Shown piece by piece: positions 33,208 through 43,700 of a stretch of DNA of 64,000 bases (the stretch's first letter is position 1; each line of letters starts with the position of its first letter). The stretch is taken from contig JAHLKF010000004.1 of the NCBI GenBank assembly GCA_025558075.1, positions 372,001 to 436,000 of the forward strand. Direction: 5' to 3'. A program made the translations under genes and the position numbers. This DNA is from Gaertneriomyces semiglobifer (lineage: Eukaryota > Chytridiomycota > Chytridiomycetes > Spizellomycetales > Spizellomycetaceae). The notes beneath the pieces are model-generated. The model had not been told where the DNA came from. It was given only the letters and a program-made list of their open reading frames with translations, and did not search any database.

Positions 33208-36115
33208 TCATTCGTCATCAGAAGCCATTTCTTCATGACGTGACGCTTCAGATCCACCCTCATCACCTTCATTGTCTACATCCCATTCCCTCAACCGTGC
33301 GAAGAAGCCATCCGTACCAGTACTCTCCGGTTCTTCGCTTAGACTTTTGTCAAATATTCGCATTTTTTTGATTGCCCTGTCCGGCGAAGAATTGTTGATC
33401 GCGTTGCTGCTCGTACTATGTGAAATTAAGTCATGCACCAGTCAGTCATAACAAGGGATGCTGGAAAAGACCTACTCATTGCCCGAAACTTCGTCCAAAC
33501 TGCGCTTCTTCCGCTCATTGAGGCTCATCGCATCCTGAGTAGGAGGCGCGGACGCATCCTGTAGTTCGCCAAACGCGGCTTCGAACGCCGCAAACGGATC
33601 GTCATTGATAAGAGCCGGCAGAGCATCCATTCCATTTTCCGCTTCATCTGCAGTTTCTTCGGTATCAGAATCATCCGCAAGCATTCTATCTATTTCCTCA
33701 TCATCCTCATTTGGCACCGGTCCCTCAGGACGTGGGCCCATTAGTGGCTCCCAAGACTCCTGCAGAATCGCAAGGTCTTCTGGATCAAGGTCCTCATCGA
33801 TGGGCTCCTCTGATGGTACACATACGGGCTCTACGAGATACGCAGCTTCTGGTTGCCACTTCCACCGCGCAATAGATAACAGAAGCCATTCCGGTTTAAC
33901 AATGTTCACGCCCACCATCTGCATGGCATGTCGGACTTTCTCACTCTTATCGTCGGGATGTCGGCCTCGCTGAACGAAACTGTCAGACGATACAGAGCAA
34001 CGGCATAAGCCAACAGTGATCGGCGAACATACTTGGATGCAAATGACGTGTGTAATATCAGGCACCAGATGCGTATAACATTTCGCACCAAAATTCTCAG
34101 CCGCAATCCAGAGGTCCTGTCTGCAACCGAATCGGTAACGTCCTTAGCGCGAATTCCGCAAATCACTGTCAAGCACCATATCATACCTTCTGGGATCTAC
34201 GTTTGACGAGAAAACCCCACTAAAGGCAATATTGCATCCGTCAAGCACGTGTCTCTTCCATCGCTGCATTATGACGCGGACATCCGCTTTGCGCCTTTCG
34301 GCATTTGTCTGTATTTCCTCATAAAATCTTTGATGAACCTTCTCCAAAATATCCTGGACTGTGATAAGTTCTCGATCATTCTCTAAAAGTACCGGCCGCT
34401 TCCTGTGGGGTTTTGTCCCAGGTTTTTTACCAACCGCAGCAGCCATTGCCTTCACGGCGTCTCCTGCTGCCGTGGAATGTGCGGCGTCATCCTGCGTACT
34501 GCTCGTACTATCAACGTGTTTCTCAAGCCCATCCTTTTCATCCTCCTCATCCGTTTCACCTGCTTCCTCGCCTATCTTTTCCAATGGACGACTTTTTTCT
34601 ATCTCTTCCTCGAGCGCCCTCTGCTGATCTTCGTGGAGTCTCGCCATCTCCTCTGCTTCTTCCGTAGACAGCCCTGCATCTTCCACTGTCTCAGTGGAGC
34701 CGCTCGCTGTCTGAGGGCTGGGATCGGTAGCTTCAGGGGCACCTTGGGACAATCTTCGATTCTACGTTTTCTACGTATTAGATGGCAATCAGTGATAATG
34801 TCGCGTAGTGTCTTCAACATACCCTCTCCGGAATGACGTCCGTTGGCAAAGCGTTAATGTCGCCAGTGCCCACGAAGAAAGTAACTGATGTGAGGCATTA
34901 GTAACCTGGATTGTTGAGGCATATAAAGTAAGGGTTCTTACATGGCCAGATCTTGTATAAGTTAGGGGACCAATTCCACACATCCGAGCGATCATCCACA
35001 ACAATAACCATAGATTGATCAAAAGGGAACAACCGTTGAACACTTTTCATCGTTTGACTGCCACTTTCATCCCTAGATAGAATCCGGTTTTTGAACAAGC
35101 TCCGGTCTGGATCAATGATATCGGCAATCTTCTCCGCATATTGCCGTGACCCCATGGTATATATATGCATCTCAAAGAGTTCGTTCATCCTACTGAGAAA
35201 CTCTCGGGTGCCTGGTCTTTTGGAAGTCTAAGGGACCAACAGAGGCGTAGAGGCGAGAGAGAGGTTCCTCGTACCTGAGCTTGACATAGTGAGTTCGGTG
35301 GCCACGGATATCAAAGACATGAATATCCTGGAGAGCCCCATAATTGGGATTTGTCGGATCTGCCATCCAGTCCCTTACTGTCGGGTCAATGGTAGCATGA
35401 ACGAGGGTTTGATCGAGATCCAAAATTAAGGTCAACCTTCTCTCCTTAACCAGTCGTTGTGAAGTATCCTGATCAAGCTGTTTGGCTATCTACGGTGTCT
35501 AACAGATATCAGTTTGAGGAGACCATGGAGCCATCCAAGCTAGGCGGTTACTTACGTCTTTGCTGACGGTCACTCCCAGAGCATCATGAGACATGCTGAT
35601 AGTTGCACGCGTGGTCTCAGTGCCAAGAAAAGTCCCTCTGCAGGCCAATGGTTTGTTCAGCCCAAGCACATAACTAGCAGGTCACTCAACCAACGTACAT
35701 CGAGAGGTTTTCTCCACATAACGCGCATATCCCTCGTACTTGTACTGGATGGCCACATGGTTCACAGATAACTACGAGCGGGTAGCTAATGGACAATTAG
35801 ATGAGCATCCTTTGCAATGGCTTAAATTGAATCAGCGAACCGATGATCGCACCTGGGATCTTTCACTACTTGACCGGATCTAACGTTCACTTGCTCCACT
35901 TTCCCTGCGTACGGCGATCGCCATTCAACTTTGACCATTTCAGGCGTTTTTCTCGTTTCACCAGTATCGCGATCCCGGACTTCTACCCATCCCGAGTATT
36001 GGTAGATACCGAGAATCTCATCACGATCAACTTTGTCGCCAGCATTTTTGCGCACACTGACGACTTCTATGGGATAACGATCCTTGGGGAGCGAACATTT
36101 CTGTCTGGATTCCAT
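33208..36115 (-). CDS. FCP1: RNA polymerase II CTD phosphatase Fcp1
   Basis: A gene of about ten exons. Exon joints include 36115-35853, 35785-35699, 35637-35556, 35489-35275, 35216-34942, 34884-34823 and 34761 onward. The N-terminal lipoyl-like part (RYPIEVVSVRKNAGDKV...WRSPYAGKVE) is followed by VVICEPCGHPVQVRGICALC, the catalytic domain with ILDLDQTLVHAT (D-x-D-x-T, Mg-dependent aspartyl phosphatase), FEMHIYTMGSRQYAEKI and VVDDRSDVWNW. A BRCT domain (ILDGCNIAFSGVF-like start, GAKCYTHLVPDITHVI, GVNIVKPEWLLLSIARWKWQ) precedes an acidic tail (DEEIDRMLADDSDTEE) that in yeast binds TFIIF. Fcp1 dephosphorylates Ser2 of the polymerase tail to recycle it. The exon order matches the family domain order. 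Confidence 0.92.
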
Positions 36116-36275
36116 CGCTCAAAAATCGGCAAATCAAGATGTGGGAATAATCCTCTGTTGCATCCCAGTACTTCGTGGTTCGTCGTTGATTTACTCAGAG
36201 CTTGCAGTTCGCGGTTCACATTTTTGTCCCACGGCTCCAACAGGTTCTTCCAAAAAATATCCCGAGCTAATAGCT

Positions 36276-37894
36276 ATGACCTGTCGGTTTTTAAATAACA
36301 GCACCTTGTTGAAGGTTTGCCAACGTCAGTTTTCCAGATCAACCACTCCGCATCGGCGCCATAGAGGATTGAGGCCACCGGCCGGACGCTTAGCGAGATT
36401 TGGATCATATGAATTGCTACTCCCAGGACCTGCAAACCTGAGCGGGCAGATTCTGAAAACCGCATGGCGACCTGTGCCTGAGAGCATACCAAGGCCGCAG
36501 TACAATTTTGAAACCGGGGAGCCGAGTGTATTGCTTTCTGCCCCACATATCAAAGATGAGACTGACATCGTCAAGATGAGGAATGCCTGTCAGCTGGCTC
36601 GACATGTTTTAGAGGTTGCGAAGGCGCACGCCAAAGCGGGAACGACTACTCTTGATATCGACGGAATTGGTACTTTGCTTTTTCTCAGTTCGTGAGGCCT
36701 ACCATACCATCGCTGACCGCAGAACACCATCGTCAGTTCATGAAGAGATCCTACAGCACGGTGCATACCCTAGTCCGCTCGGTTATATGCAATATCCACG
36801 TTCGCTATGTAAGCCGGAGTTACATTTATATTCGAGGATGGAGTTAAGCATTCATTGATCTTGATGCTCAAATAGGCACATCCGTCAACAATGTGATCTG
36901 TCACGGGTGACTACCAGTTCGTGCATTGATTGCGTGGTGCTACCGTCTCATCATTCCTCAGTACACAGGATACCTGACTCGTGAGTGTATGGAGATTTCT
37001 CTGTAAACCGCCGCCAAGCGATGTTAAATTCACCACGTAGCCGAGAACTTCGTGATGGCGATTTGGTAAACCTCGACGTAACGGTCAGTTGGTAGCAATA
37101 GTGCCGTGATTCCTTCCGGGATTCTAAGATCATTTCGACAGGTTTACTTAGACGGGTAATTTCTGAGCGCTTTACTGTCCAGCTGAACGCTGATGCTGAC
37201 GAACTACAGCTTTCACGGCGACAACAGCGAGACAGTTGCGGTCGGAAATGTGGATGAGAAAGGTCTTGCATTAATGGCACATACCAAGGAAGCAATGGAG
37301 CGCGCCATCGCGATATGTCGACCAGGAGTTGCTTTCGCCGAGATTGGCGCGCTGATTGAGTATGTGTCATGTCTTTAGCTACGACGTGCCAATACTTGCT
37401 TAACGAAGCCGGTCGTGCATCGTCTTAGGTCTTACGCAGAAGAACATGGATACACGACTAATTCTGACTTTTCTGGTCATGGCATCGGTAGGCTGAGTGG
37501 AGCCTTTCAATTTGCCTACATTTGCTGATTCGCGACAACGCTTTAGGTCGGCAATTCCATGAGCCGCCGATGATTTACCATTTCCGCAATGACGAACCGG
37601 GCATTATGGAGAAAGGAATGACTTTCACAATTGAGCCAATGTTATGCCAAGGTGTAGCAGAACCTATTCTTTGGCCGGACAGATGGACAGCTGTTACGGC
37701 GGATGGTATGTTGAGCTTTGATCGTGACCCTTCACCCACGACTTATCATCATCCACACCACAGGCGGCAGATCCGCGCAGTATGGTAAGCCGAACCTGTT
37801 GGAGTGAACTTTCTGCTGAATTAATGTGCCAAATGATGCAGAACATACTGTACTGATTACCGAGGAGGGATGCGAAATTCTCACTCGCCAATAA
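36276..37894 (+). CDS. Mitochondrial methionine aminopeptidase (MetAP1D type)
   Basis: Eleven exons join in frame to 335 aa, the length of the animal MetAP1D protein: 36276-36669, 36737-36808, 36876-36906, 36969-36980, 37041-37083, 37142-37155, 37210-37359, 37429-37487, 37547-37705, 37764-37784, 37842-37894. The start has a basic, acid-free presequence (MTCRFLNNSTLLKVCQRQFS). Then RPQYNFETGE, KMRNACQLARHVLEVAKAHA, GAYPSPLGYMQYPRS, TSVNNVICHGIPDSRELRDG, and the metal ligands: the two Asp in LDVTVYLDGFHGDNSET, His in SGHGIGRQFHEPP, Glu in FTIEPM, and Glu in QYEHTVL. It removes initiator methionine from organelle proteins. Exons of 12, 14 and 21 bp encode conserved residues, so the splicing must be exact. 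Confidence 0.9.
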
Positions 37895-38173
37895 CGTAAC
37901 GGTGAGCGCTGACAACAATGCCAGCGGTTGCAGTGGTATGCCAATGTGGCTTTGCGGTCATTCTTCTACGCTACCATGCCTCACGTAGCCTTGTCCTGCA
38001 AGGCCGCATGCAGTGCCTGCCATTCTCTCTTCAACGAGCGATATCTTCACATTACAGTTAACATCGGCGAACAAACATACTTGATCAGTGACCCATCCTA
38101 GTCAAGAAACGTGACCATTGTCGTTTGCCAGAAACACACTATAATAAATACATGACAATCTGATGCGATGCCG

Positions 38174-38671
38174 CTATTTGCCCTTGGGGCCCGTTGCGTG
38201 GTGAAGTGTAGTTGGCTGCCAACGTCGCCCATGCATGACCTTTGTCCACTTTGGTACCCAATGTATCGGCTTGATACCATTCCGATATCTCTTTGATTGC
38301 ACCCAGTATTTCTGCAACGGTGTCATCTCGCTTTCAGTTGGTGCACGCCGTGCCAGCTCCTATTGCAAAATGCCCACTGTGAGTAGAGGATACGATTGAT
38401 GCCCCGCAGCGGTTCCTTGTAACTCACAAGGGCCCGGAGTTGAACACCGCTCTGGACAAGGGTGTCGACTACTTCATCCACAGCTCGTAGTCTTCTGCGG
38501 TGTCGGTATTTCTGGGTATCAGTCAGCCGGAATCGTCGCTTCCTGCAACCAGGACGGAACCGATCAGCCTCGCTCAACTCATCCAACTCCGCAAGTAAGA
38601 ACCATTCCGAAGCATGCTTACCACACGAGACCACCTAGAGTGGCGACGGTTGATCTGAATGCTCCCAGCAT
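38174..38671 (-). CDS. MRPL31: Mitochondrial ribosomal protein mL60 (MRPL31)
   Basis: Three exons (38671-38622, 38542-38428, 38359-38174) join in frame to 116 aa. It resembles the fungal large-subunit protein Mrpl31: MLGAFRSTVATLGGLVWKRR against the family start M-F-G-A-F-K...L-G-G-L-L-W-K; the R-x-R-L-R-A-V-D-x-V-I/V-D segment as HRRRLRAVDEVVDTLVQSG; then APTESEMTPLQKYWVQSKRY and IHWVPKWTKV, the family's K-L-P-K-W-T-R region. Highly basic, with a mitochondrial-type N-terminus. The introns are 79 and 68 bp. A divergent 181-bp spacer separates it from ELP4. The gene is invisible to a single-frame search because no exon exceeds 62 codons. Confidence 0.85.
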
Positions 38672-38852
38672 TGTGGTGGTGTACAGTCTATTTGATCTTT
38701 GCCTTGTTCACGAATTTCCAGCGTTTGCGAGGCCAGAAACCTTTTTGTTGCTATGGCCTGGCGACTAGGCGCGTTATCCATATCCCTGTAATACGCTCTT
38801 TCGCACATACAATGATTACAAGAAAACAACCGGTTAACACCAGATCTCAGAA

Positions 38853-40091
38853 GTGGCCACCGCCATTAGCAAGATGTCCTCCTTTCGACGACGCCAAGCT
38901 TCAGCCAACCCGCCAATTCCCGGCACTCGACCGTCGACACATACGCAAACGCCCCTGACATCTACTGGATGTCTACCACTGGATACGTTATTTGGCGGTG
39001 GAATCCCATTGGGTCAACTCATGTTGTTGAAACAAGATCAACATACGGCCTACTGGCGTGTGTTGATGAATTACTTCCTCGCTCAAGGAATCACCAGCGG
39101 GCAGAGCGTTTGTGTGATAGCAGAGTCAGCTGAACAAATTCTCAGTGGGCTGCCAGGCGTTGTGGAAGGGAAAGCAGAGGATGCTGGTGAAAGTGTTGAC
39201 GCTGATTCTACTAGAGAGCTTGGAAAGGCCAGCTTGAGAGAAGATGAGAAAATGAGAATAGCTTGGAGATATCAAAATCTGAGTAGGGTTGGGGACACAG
39301 TGAATGCCAGGCACGACACAGCGTATTGTCACACTTTTGATTTAACAAAGCGAATAGAGGAAGAGAGATTGAAAGCTGCCGGGAAGCGAGTTGTTCTTGT
39401 TGATGTGGATGGGTGGATGAACGAAGGAGCAATGGATGAAGCGAAAATCTACGATAGACTTGTGGATGTTATACGAGGGGTGATCGAAGAAGGAGGCTTT
39501 AGGTATGTTCTAGCTGTTCCTATGTGTACAGTTATCCGAAATTCATCATTTGCGGCCTACATCAGTTTGCACAGCACGCCCGCACCCTCAAGTCTTTTGC
39601 GAATAGTAATACCCTCCTTGGGATCTCCGTCCTGGTTACCAAACGGGAGCAGTCCGAGTCCAAAGCTGCTCTGTCGTTTCTTATATACCATCCGAGCGAT
39701 TCTGAAGAATGCTGCGGCCGTGTGTATGATATCAATCCCGACGACGCTTCCGCAGGTTCTCACAGCCCGACTGAGTCATGCTTCTGACGCTTGCATCTCT
39801 CTATCGTCGTTTGCTGGAGTATCCAATCCCTATGACACTGAATACAATGGCTTTTTCAACTATGAAAAGCGATGGAAAGTTGGCACATGCGTTGAACGCG
39901 AGGGAATACCAGGCGTTGGTGCACTTGGTTTCTGGGTCAGGAGAAAGAGATTCGGGATAGAACGCGTGGGATTACCAGCAGAGGAAGAGGAGAAGGGAAG
40001 AAGCCAAGAGACCAGGAGACCGCTTGTGGATGTCAAAAGGGCGCATGGTTCGGGTTGCGGAACAGGCGCAGAATCCAAATTAGACTTCTAG
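38853..40091 (+). CDS. ELP4: Elongator complex subunit Elp4
   Basis: Elp4 is one of the RecA-like Elp4-5-6 ring subunits of Elongator, which modifies wobble uridines in tRNA. Seen: STGCLPLDTLFGGGIPLGQL near residue 37, DQHTAYWRVLMNYFLAQGI, EDEKMRIAWRYQNL, HTFDLTKRI, SLLRIVIPSLGSPSW, FLYTIRAILKNAAAVCMISI, then SHASDACISLSSFAG and EYNGFFNYEKR, and FWVRRKRFGIERVGLP at the C-terminal end. The ORF is open throughout, but a 63-bp stretch (39503-39565, GTATGT...CAG) breaks the alignment between EEGGF and SLHSTPAPSS and is probably an intron without stop codons, giving 391 aa. A second ATG at 38874 is a possible start. Confidence 0.92.
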   Translation: MATAISKMSSFRRRQASANPPIPGTRPSTHTQTPLTSTGCLPLDTLFGGGIPLGQLMLLKQDQHTAYWRVLMNYFLAQGITSGQSVCVIAESAEQILSGLPGVVEGKAEDAGESVDADSTRELGKASLREDEKMRIAWRYQNLSRVGDTVNARHDTAYCHTFDLTKRIEEERLKAAGKRVVLVDVDGWMNEGAMDEAKIYDRLVDVIRGVIEEGGFRYVLAVPMCTVIRNSSFAAYISLHSTPAPSSLLRIVIPSLGSPSWLPNGSSPSPKLLCRFLYTIRAILKNAAAVCMISIPTTLPQVLTARLSHASDACISLSSFAGVSNPYDTEYNGFFNYEKRWKVGTCVEREGIPGVGALGFWVRRKRFGIERVGLPAEEEEKGRSQETRRPLVDVKRAHGSGCGTGAESKLDF

Positions 40092-40289
40092 CAGCAATGG
40101 AAATAATCGCTGATACTCTGTATATATATGTGTGCCCCCAATTCCCAGAAACATTCCAGGATCGCGTCTAGATACTCAGGCCGTGAGAACACCCAGAAAC
40201 GTCTCAATCGCTGTTCATCCGAAATTTTCTGCCTAAATATCCAATACACATGGAGGATCACCATTAGGATACTCAAAGTGGTTTAAAGC

Positions 40290-40604
40290 ATGCGTCGAAC
40301 GGGGGAACAACGTGGACGTCTGCTAGAATTGTCAGAACTCCTCTCGCGGGCAGCGAAATTGCTCACGCGGATGACATCAGAAAAGGCTGCTCAAACAAAG
40401 CCAGATCTGCGCTTCCGTTGGGTTCAGTTTTTGAGTCTGCATGAGGTGCTGCAAGCGACTTATGAGCATCCTCCGTGAGTGCTTCGTTAATCCAGACAAC
40501 GAACGCGTCGCCCAAACTTTTTGGAAGTTCCCAACAGATATATGCACCTGGCGTTACGGAACACTGACGGCGGCTTTGGCTCGCTTACGGGCTTCGCAGC
40601 TTGA
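40290..40604 (+). CDS. Small unidentified protein upstream of the CFAP20DC-like gene
   Basis: I do not recognise it. Two exons (40290-40474, 40538-40604) join to 83 aa across a 63-bp intron (GTGAGT...CAACAG). The sequence begins MRRTGEQRGRLLELSELLSR and is helical and basic; it ends GGFGSLTGFAA. Its stop lies 16 bp before the next gene's ATG (40621) on the same strand. It could be a real small protein, an upstream ORF in the leader of the next gene, or a chance frame. The intron strengthens the case that the region is transcribed. Confidence 0.35.
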
Positions 40605-40620
40605 ATACGTACCGGGAAAA

Positions 40621-43600
40621 ATGTTTAAAGCCGCTTTTCAGGTGAGAGAAGTTACGCTCGTTCTTAACCTTCAAGTGGCCTGATTCAACTAGCGCACATA
40701 GGGCGGTCCGTCTTTCGAAATTTTTTCATCCCAAGGAAGCGCTTCCTCTGTCCTGCATTGGAAGCTCAGTTCCAAATCATTCATCAAGCGTACCTATGAT
40801 CCGGATTTGAAAGGCTACTGCTACTCGTGCGAGAAGCTTGGAAAGCTATCACTACCCAAGGATGACAAGCAATCTGGTACGTGCGCGTGAACCATGAACT
40901 GGCGCCGTTAAAGTCGTTGCTAACTTGACTGGTAAGTTTATTTGATTCAGCCATACCTATGCTTACAAGTCTTTGTACCGCCCGGCCAGCCTTTTTCGCT
41001 TGAGCTATGGTATGTAATTGCATGCGATTCGAGTTCATGTCTACGAAACTGTAACTGTGCCATGTAGTATTACTGACTTGGAGCGGAATCATCGACGCTT
41101 CTTCCTTTCCACGGCACATCGCGACGTGAAAGTAACTGCATTGCATGTAACTTTGCCCCTATCGTCCTTGGTTCGCGGCATGGTACGTGCTACCGGCCGA
41201 TATCGTCTTCTATCAAGGGGGTGGAAATAATGGAACTGACGCTGTCTAGTGGCTCAACTTTTGCATCGACCTTATCAGTCTGGTTAGTGACAACTTTCGA
41301 GGGCACAGCTTTCGCTCGCTTGATACGTTGCAAATAGGCGGCACCTTTCGGCTACGAAAGGTGTTCACCTTGAGTAAAAGGCCACCGGATACTACCGGGT
41401 TTGATTTTACCCACCCCATGGACTTGCCTGTGGAAATTCCGCGCAATATGGACTTTCCAGCGAACGTCGATCATATGGCACAAATCATCACCATGTCACG
41501 AATTGGCGGGACACATTCCACTTTGCGCAGCCAATGCAACACGGTGACAGCTGATATATCTGCGCGACCGTCTGTGGTCAGTGAGAAGAGCATTCTCGGG
41601 AATATGCGAAGTCAGCGTGCGACGATATCCACGAACGCATCCACGCGGTCGTCTGTGGCTACTGTTAGCACCACGGCCAACCGCGTCTCCAGTCAACGGA
41701 AGCCTTCCGTACGGCCTGACCGAGTTCCTACAACAGACTCGAAACGGCCTTCCGTTGCCCGTCTTGAACCTCTCGCACGCCCAACAGTGCAGTTGTCGCA
41801 GTCCGCGACTCCACGAACGTTACAGAAACCGTATGACCCGACTCTGTACACGGACCGCCCTGTATCCCGCGATCCGGTGGTGCCTGCCACGCAACGAACT
41901 TCTATTGGAGACCTTGACCAGCGGCGTCCGTATAGTCCGCACAACTACACAGATACCGCGACGGCCTCTCGCCCATCCCGACCGCAAACGAGGAGTGAGC
42001 CAGCCAAGTCTGCATCGCATTACACGGAAGAAAAACAACCGCTGGAAGATAAGGCAATAGATACAAGTGGTTTACGGGACGATTACAAGGATACTTCGGA
42101 AACGTTGTTGGATGGAAATATGCGAGATTCTGTCATGGAGGTTTTGAATAGCATGATCCACGACTTGCAAAATGATAACTCTGGTAGTCCAACCAGCTCT
42201 GCACCCAGGTCACGGTCTTCTACCATCGAGAGCACTGGTCGGCAAAGTCATGAGGGGTCACTCCAAGATGATGTCGCTTCCTTTAAAGATGTTGAAAATG
42301 CAATGCGGGTGGTAGATGCGTTCGTCGCTGCATCACTCCCGACACACTCCGCCGCTCTTGATAGGGGTGGTTCAGATGCCAATATCGAAACAGATGTGCT
42401 AAGCGTAACCAACGGCAACACGTCACCAGTGACGACTAACCGTCAGAGCCCATCTGGCGCTGGAGATGGCGATCGGGTGGACGAATGTACACACCTTGGC
42501 GGCAAGGATCGGCCGGGAATGAATCGACTACCCATGACGGGCACGACCGGTGCAGGTCCTGCATCGCGAGTGAGCAGTGCCTCGAGTACTTCTTCTCGGC
42601 GTATAACAATGGCGTCCAACGTTCCAACGGAGCATGATAAGACAGAAGCTGAACCGCAAGCAACAATTACGCCGCGACTTTCATCCACTCCTTCGCTTGC
42701 TGAAATTCATGATTGGCTGAAAAGTGACTTACCTGCAGAAGGAGCACAGCTTGCGTATCCGACTCCCGCCGAAACAGTGGGCGCTTTGGACTTGTCAGCG
42801 CCTGATCATGGGCAAAGTCGATCTGTCACTGCGTATAGCCGTCACAGCGACGAGGAGGTGCTTACCGGACCCGCCTCTGGTGGCGAGCCTTCACAATCAG
42901 AGAATGGCACCACCGACCTCCAGGAAATAATGAGCATTCTTTCTGTGGGTGAAGGAACCACCCGAGTTGAGCTGAAAGAGTTGACTGTCGTCGTACCAGA
43001 TATGGACGGCGAGGTCACCACAGCCGCAACAACAATAATCAGTGAAGGTCAGTTGGCGGACTCAGTTGATTATGCGTCGGTGGGTGGGGCGGAAGCTGAT
43101 ACAGCGCGACCGTCGAGTGCGACACAGCAAGACACAGGAAGGCCTGGCAGGGTAGAAATGGCTGATGAGGGTCCTAGCAGTCCTCCGACACCTTTCCGGC
43201 GGCCGCCCACACGTACTTCCACTCCTGGGAGTTCGCACCATGAACATATGGTAGACATCTCTGTCACTGCTCAAGATGATTCGCTGTCTACGCAGTCACC
43301 ACATGGCAGTGGAACTGAAGAACCTGAAGAGGAGGATGTATCTCTGGTGATATATGATGATGCGCCTTCGGGGATACAACCTGTTGAGCGCATCTCATTG
43401 GCGGAATTGCACGCTTTCACCGTAAGCCGGCCCGCCACGCCGATTGAAGGCGCTGCAACATCGGGTAGTCATTCTCGTGCAGAACTCATCGATTCCAACC
43501 TGCGTCAGCCAGTTGATACAGGTCAATCTGAAGAGGACACTATTGAGCAGGGGCCATTGAAGATGGAAGATTTCGCTGGGCTTTCGGAAGACTCGGAAGG

Positions 43601-43700
43601 CGAAAATAGCCTTGAGCTGGTTTATGATGAGGAGCTAAAATGTTATTACGATCCGACGACAATGAAGTATTACGAGATCAATGATCCTGCTGCCGAATGA
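40621..43700 (+). CDS. CFAP20DC-like (C3orf67) ciliary domain protein
   Basis: Five exons (40621-40641, 40702-40876, 40937-41009, 41068-41182, 41250-43700) join to 944 aa. The first 220 residues are a CFAP20 domain: MFKAAFQGGPSFEIFSSQGS, KGYCYSCEKLGKLSLPKDDK, LIQPYLCLQVFVPPGQPFSL, TDLERNHRRFFLSTAHRDVK, WLNFCIDLISLVSDNFRGHS and GTFRLRKVFTLSKRPPDT. These match the animal C3orf67 order (YQGGAFVEIFSAQG..., LQIYVP, TDLGNIKRRLYLSTVHKE, WCNLCIDLVAF..., LRKIFTL). CFAP20-family proteins are axonemal or centriolar microtubule components. The remaining 700 residues are disordered, rich in Ser, Thr, Pro and acidic residues, ending with a conserved-looking acidic Tyr-rich tail (LKCYYDPTTMKYYEIND). A flagellum role is inferred from the family. 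Confidence 0.82.
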
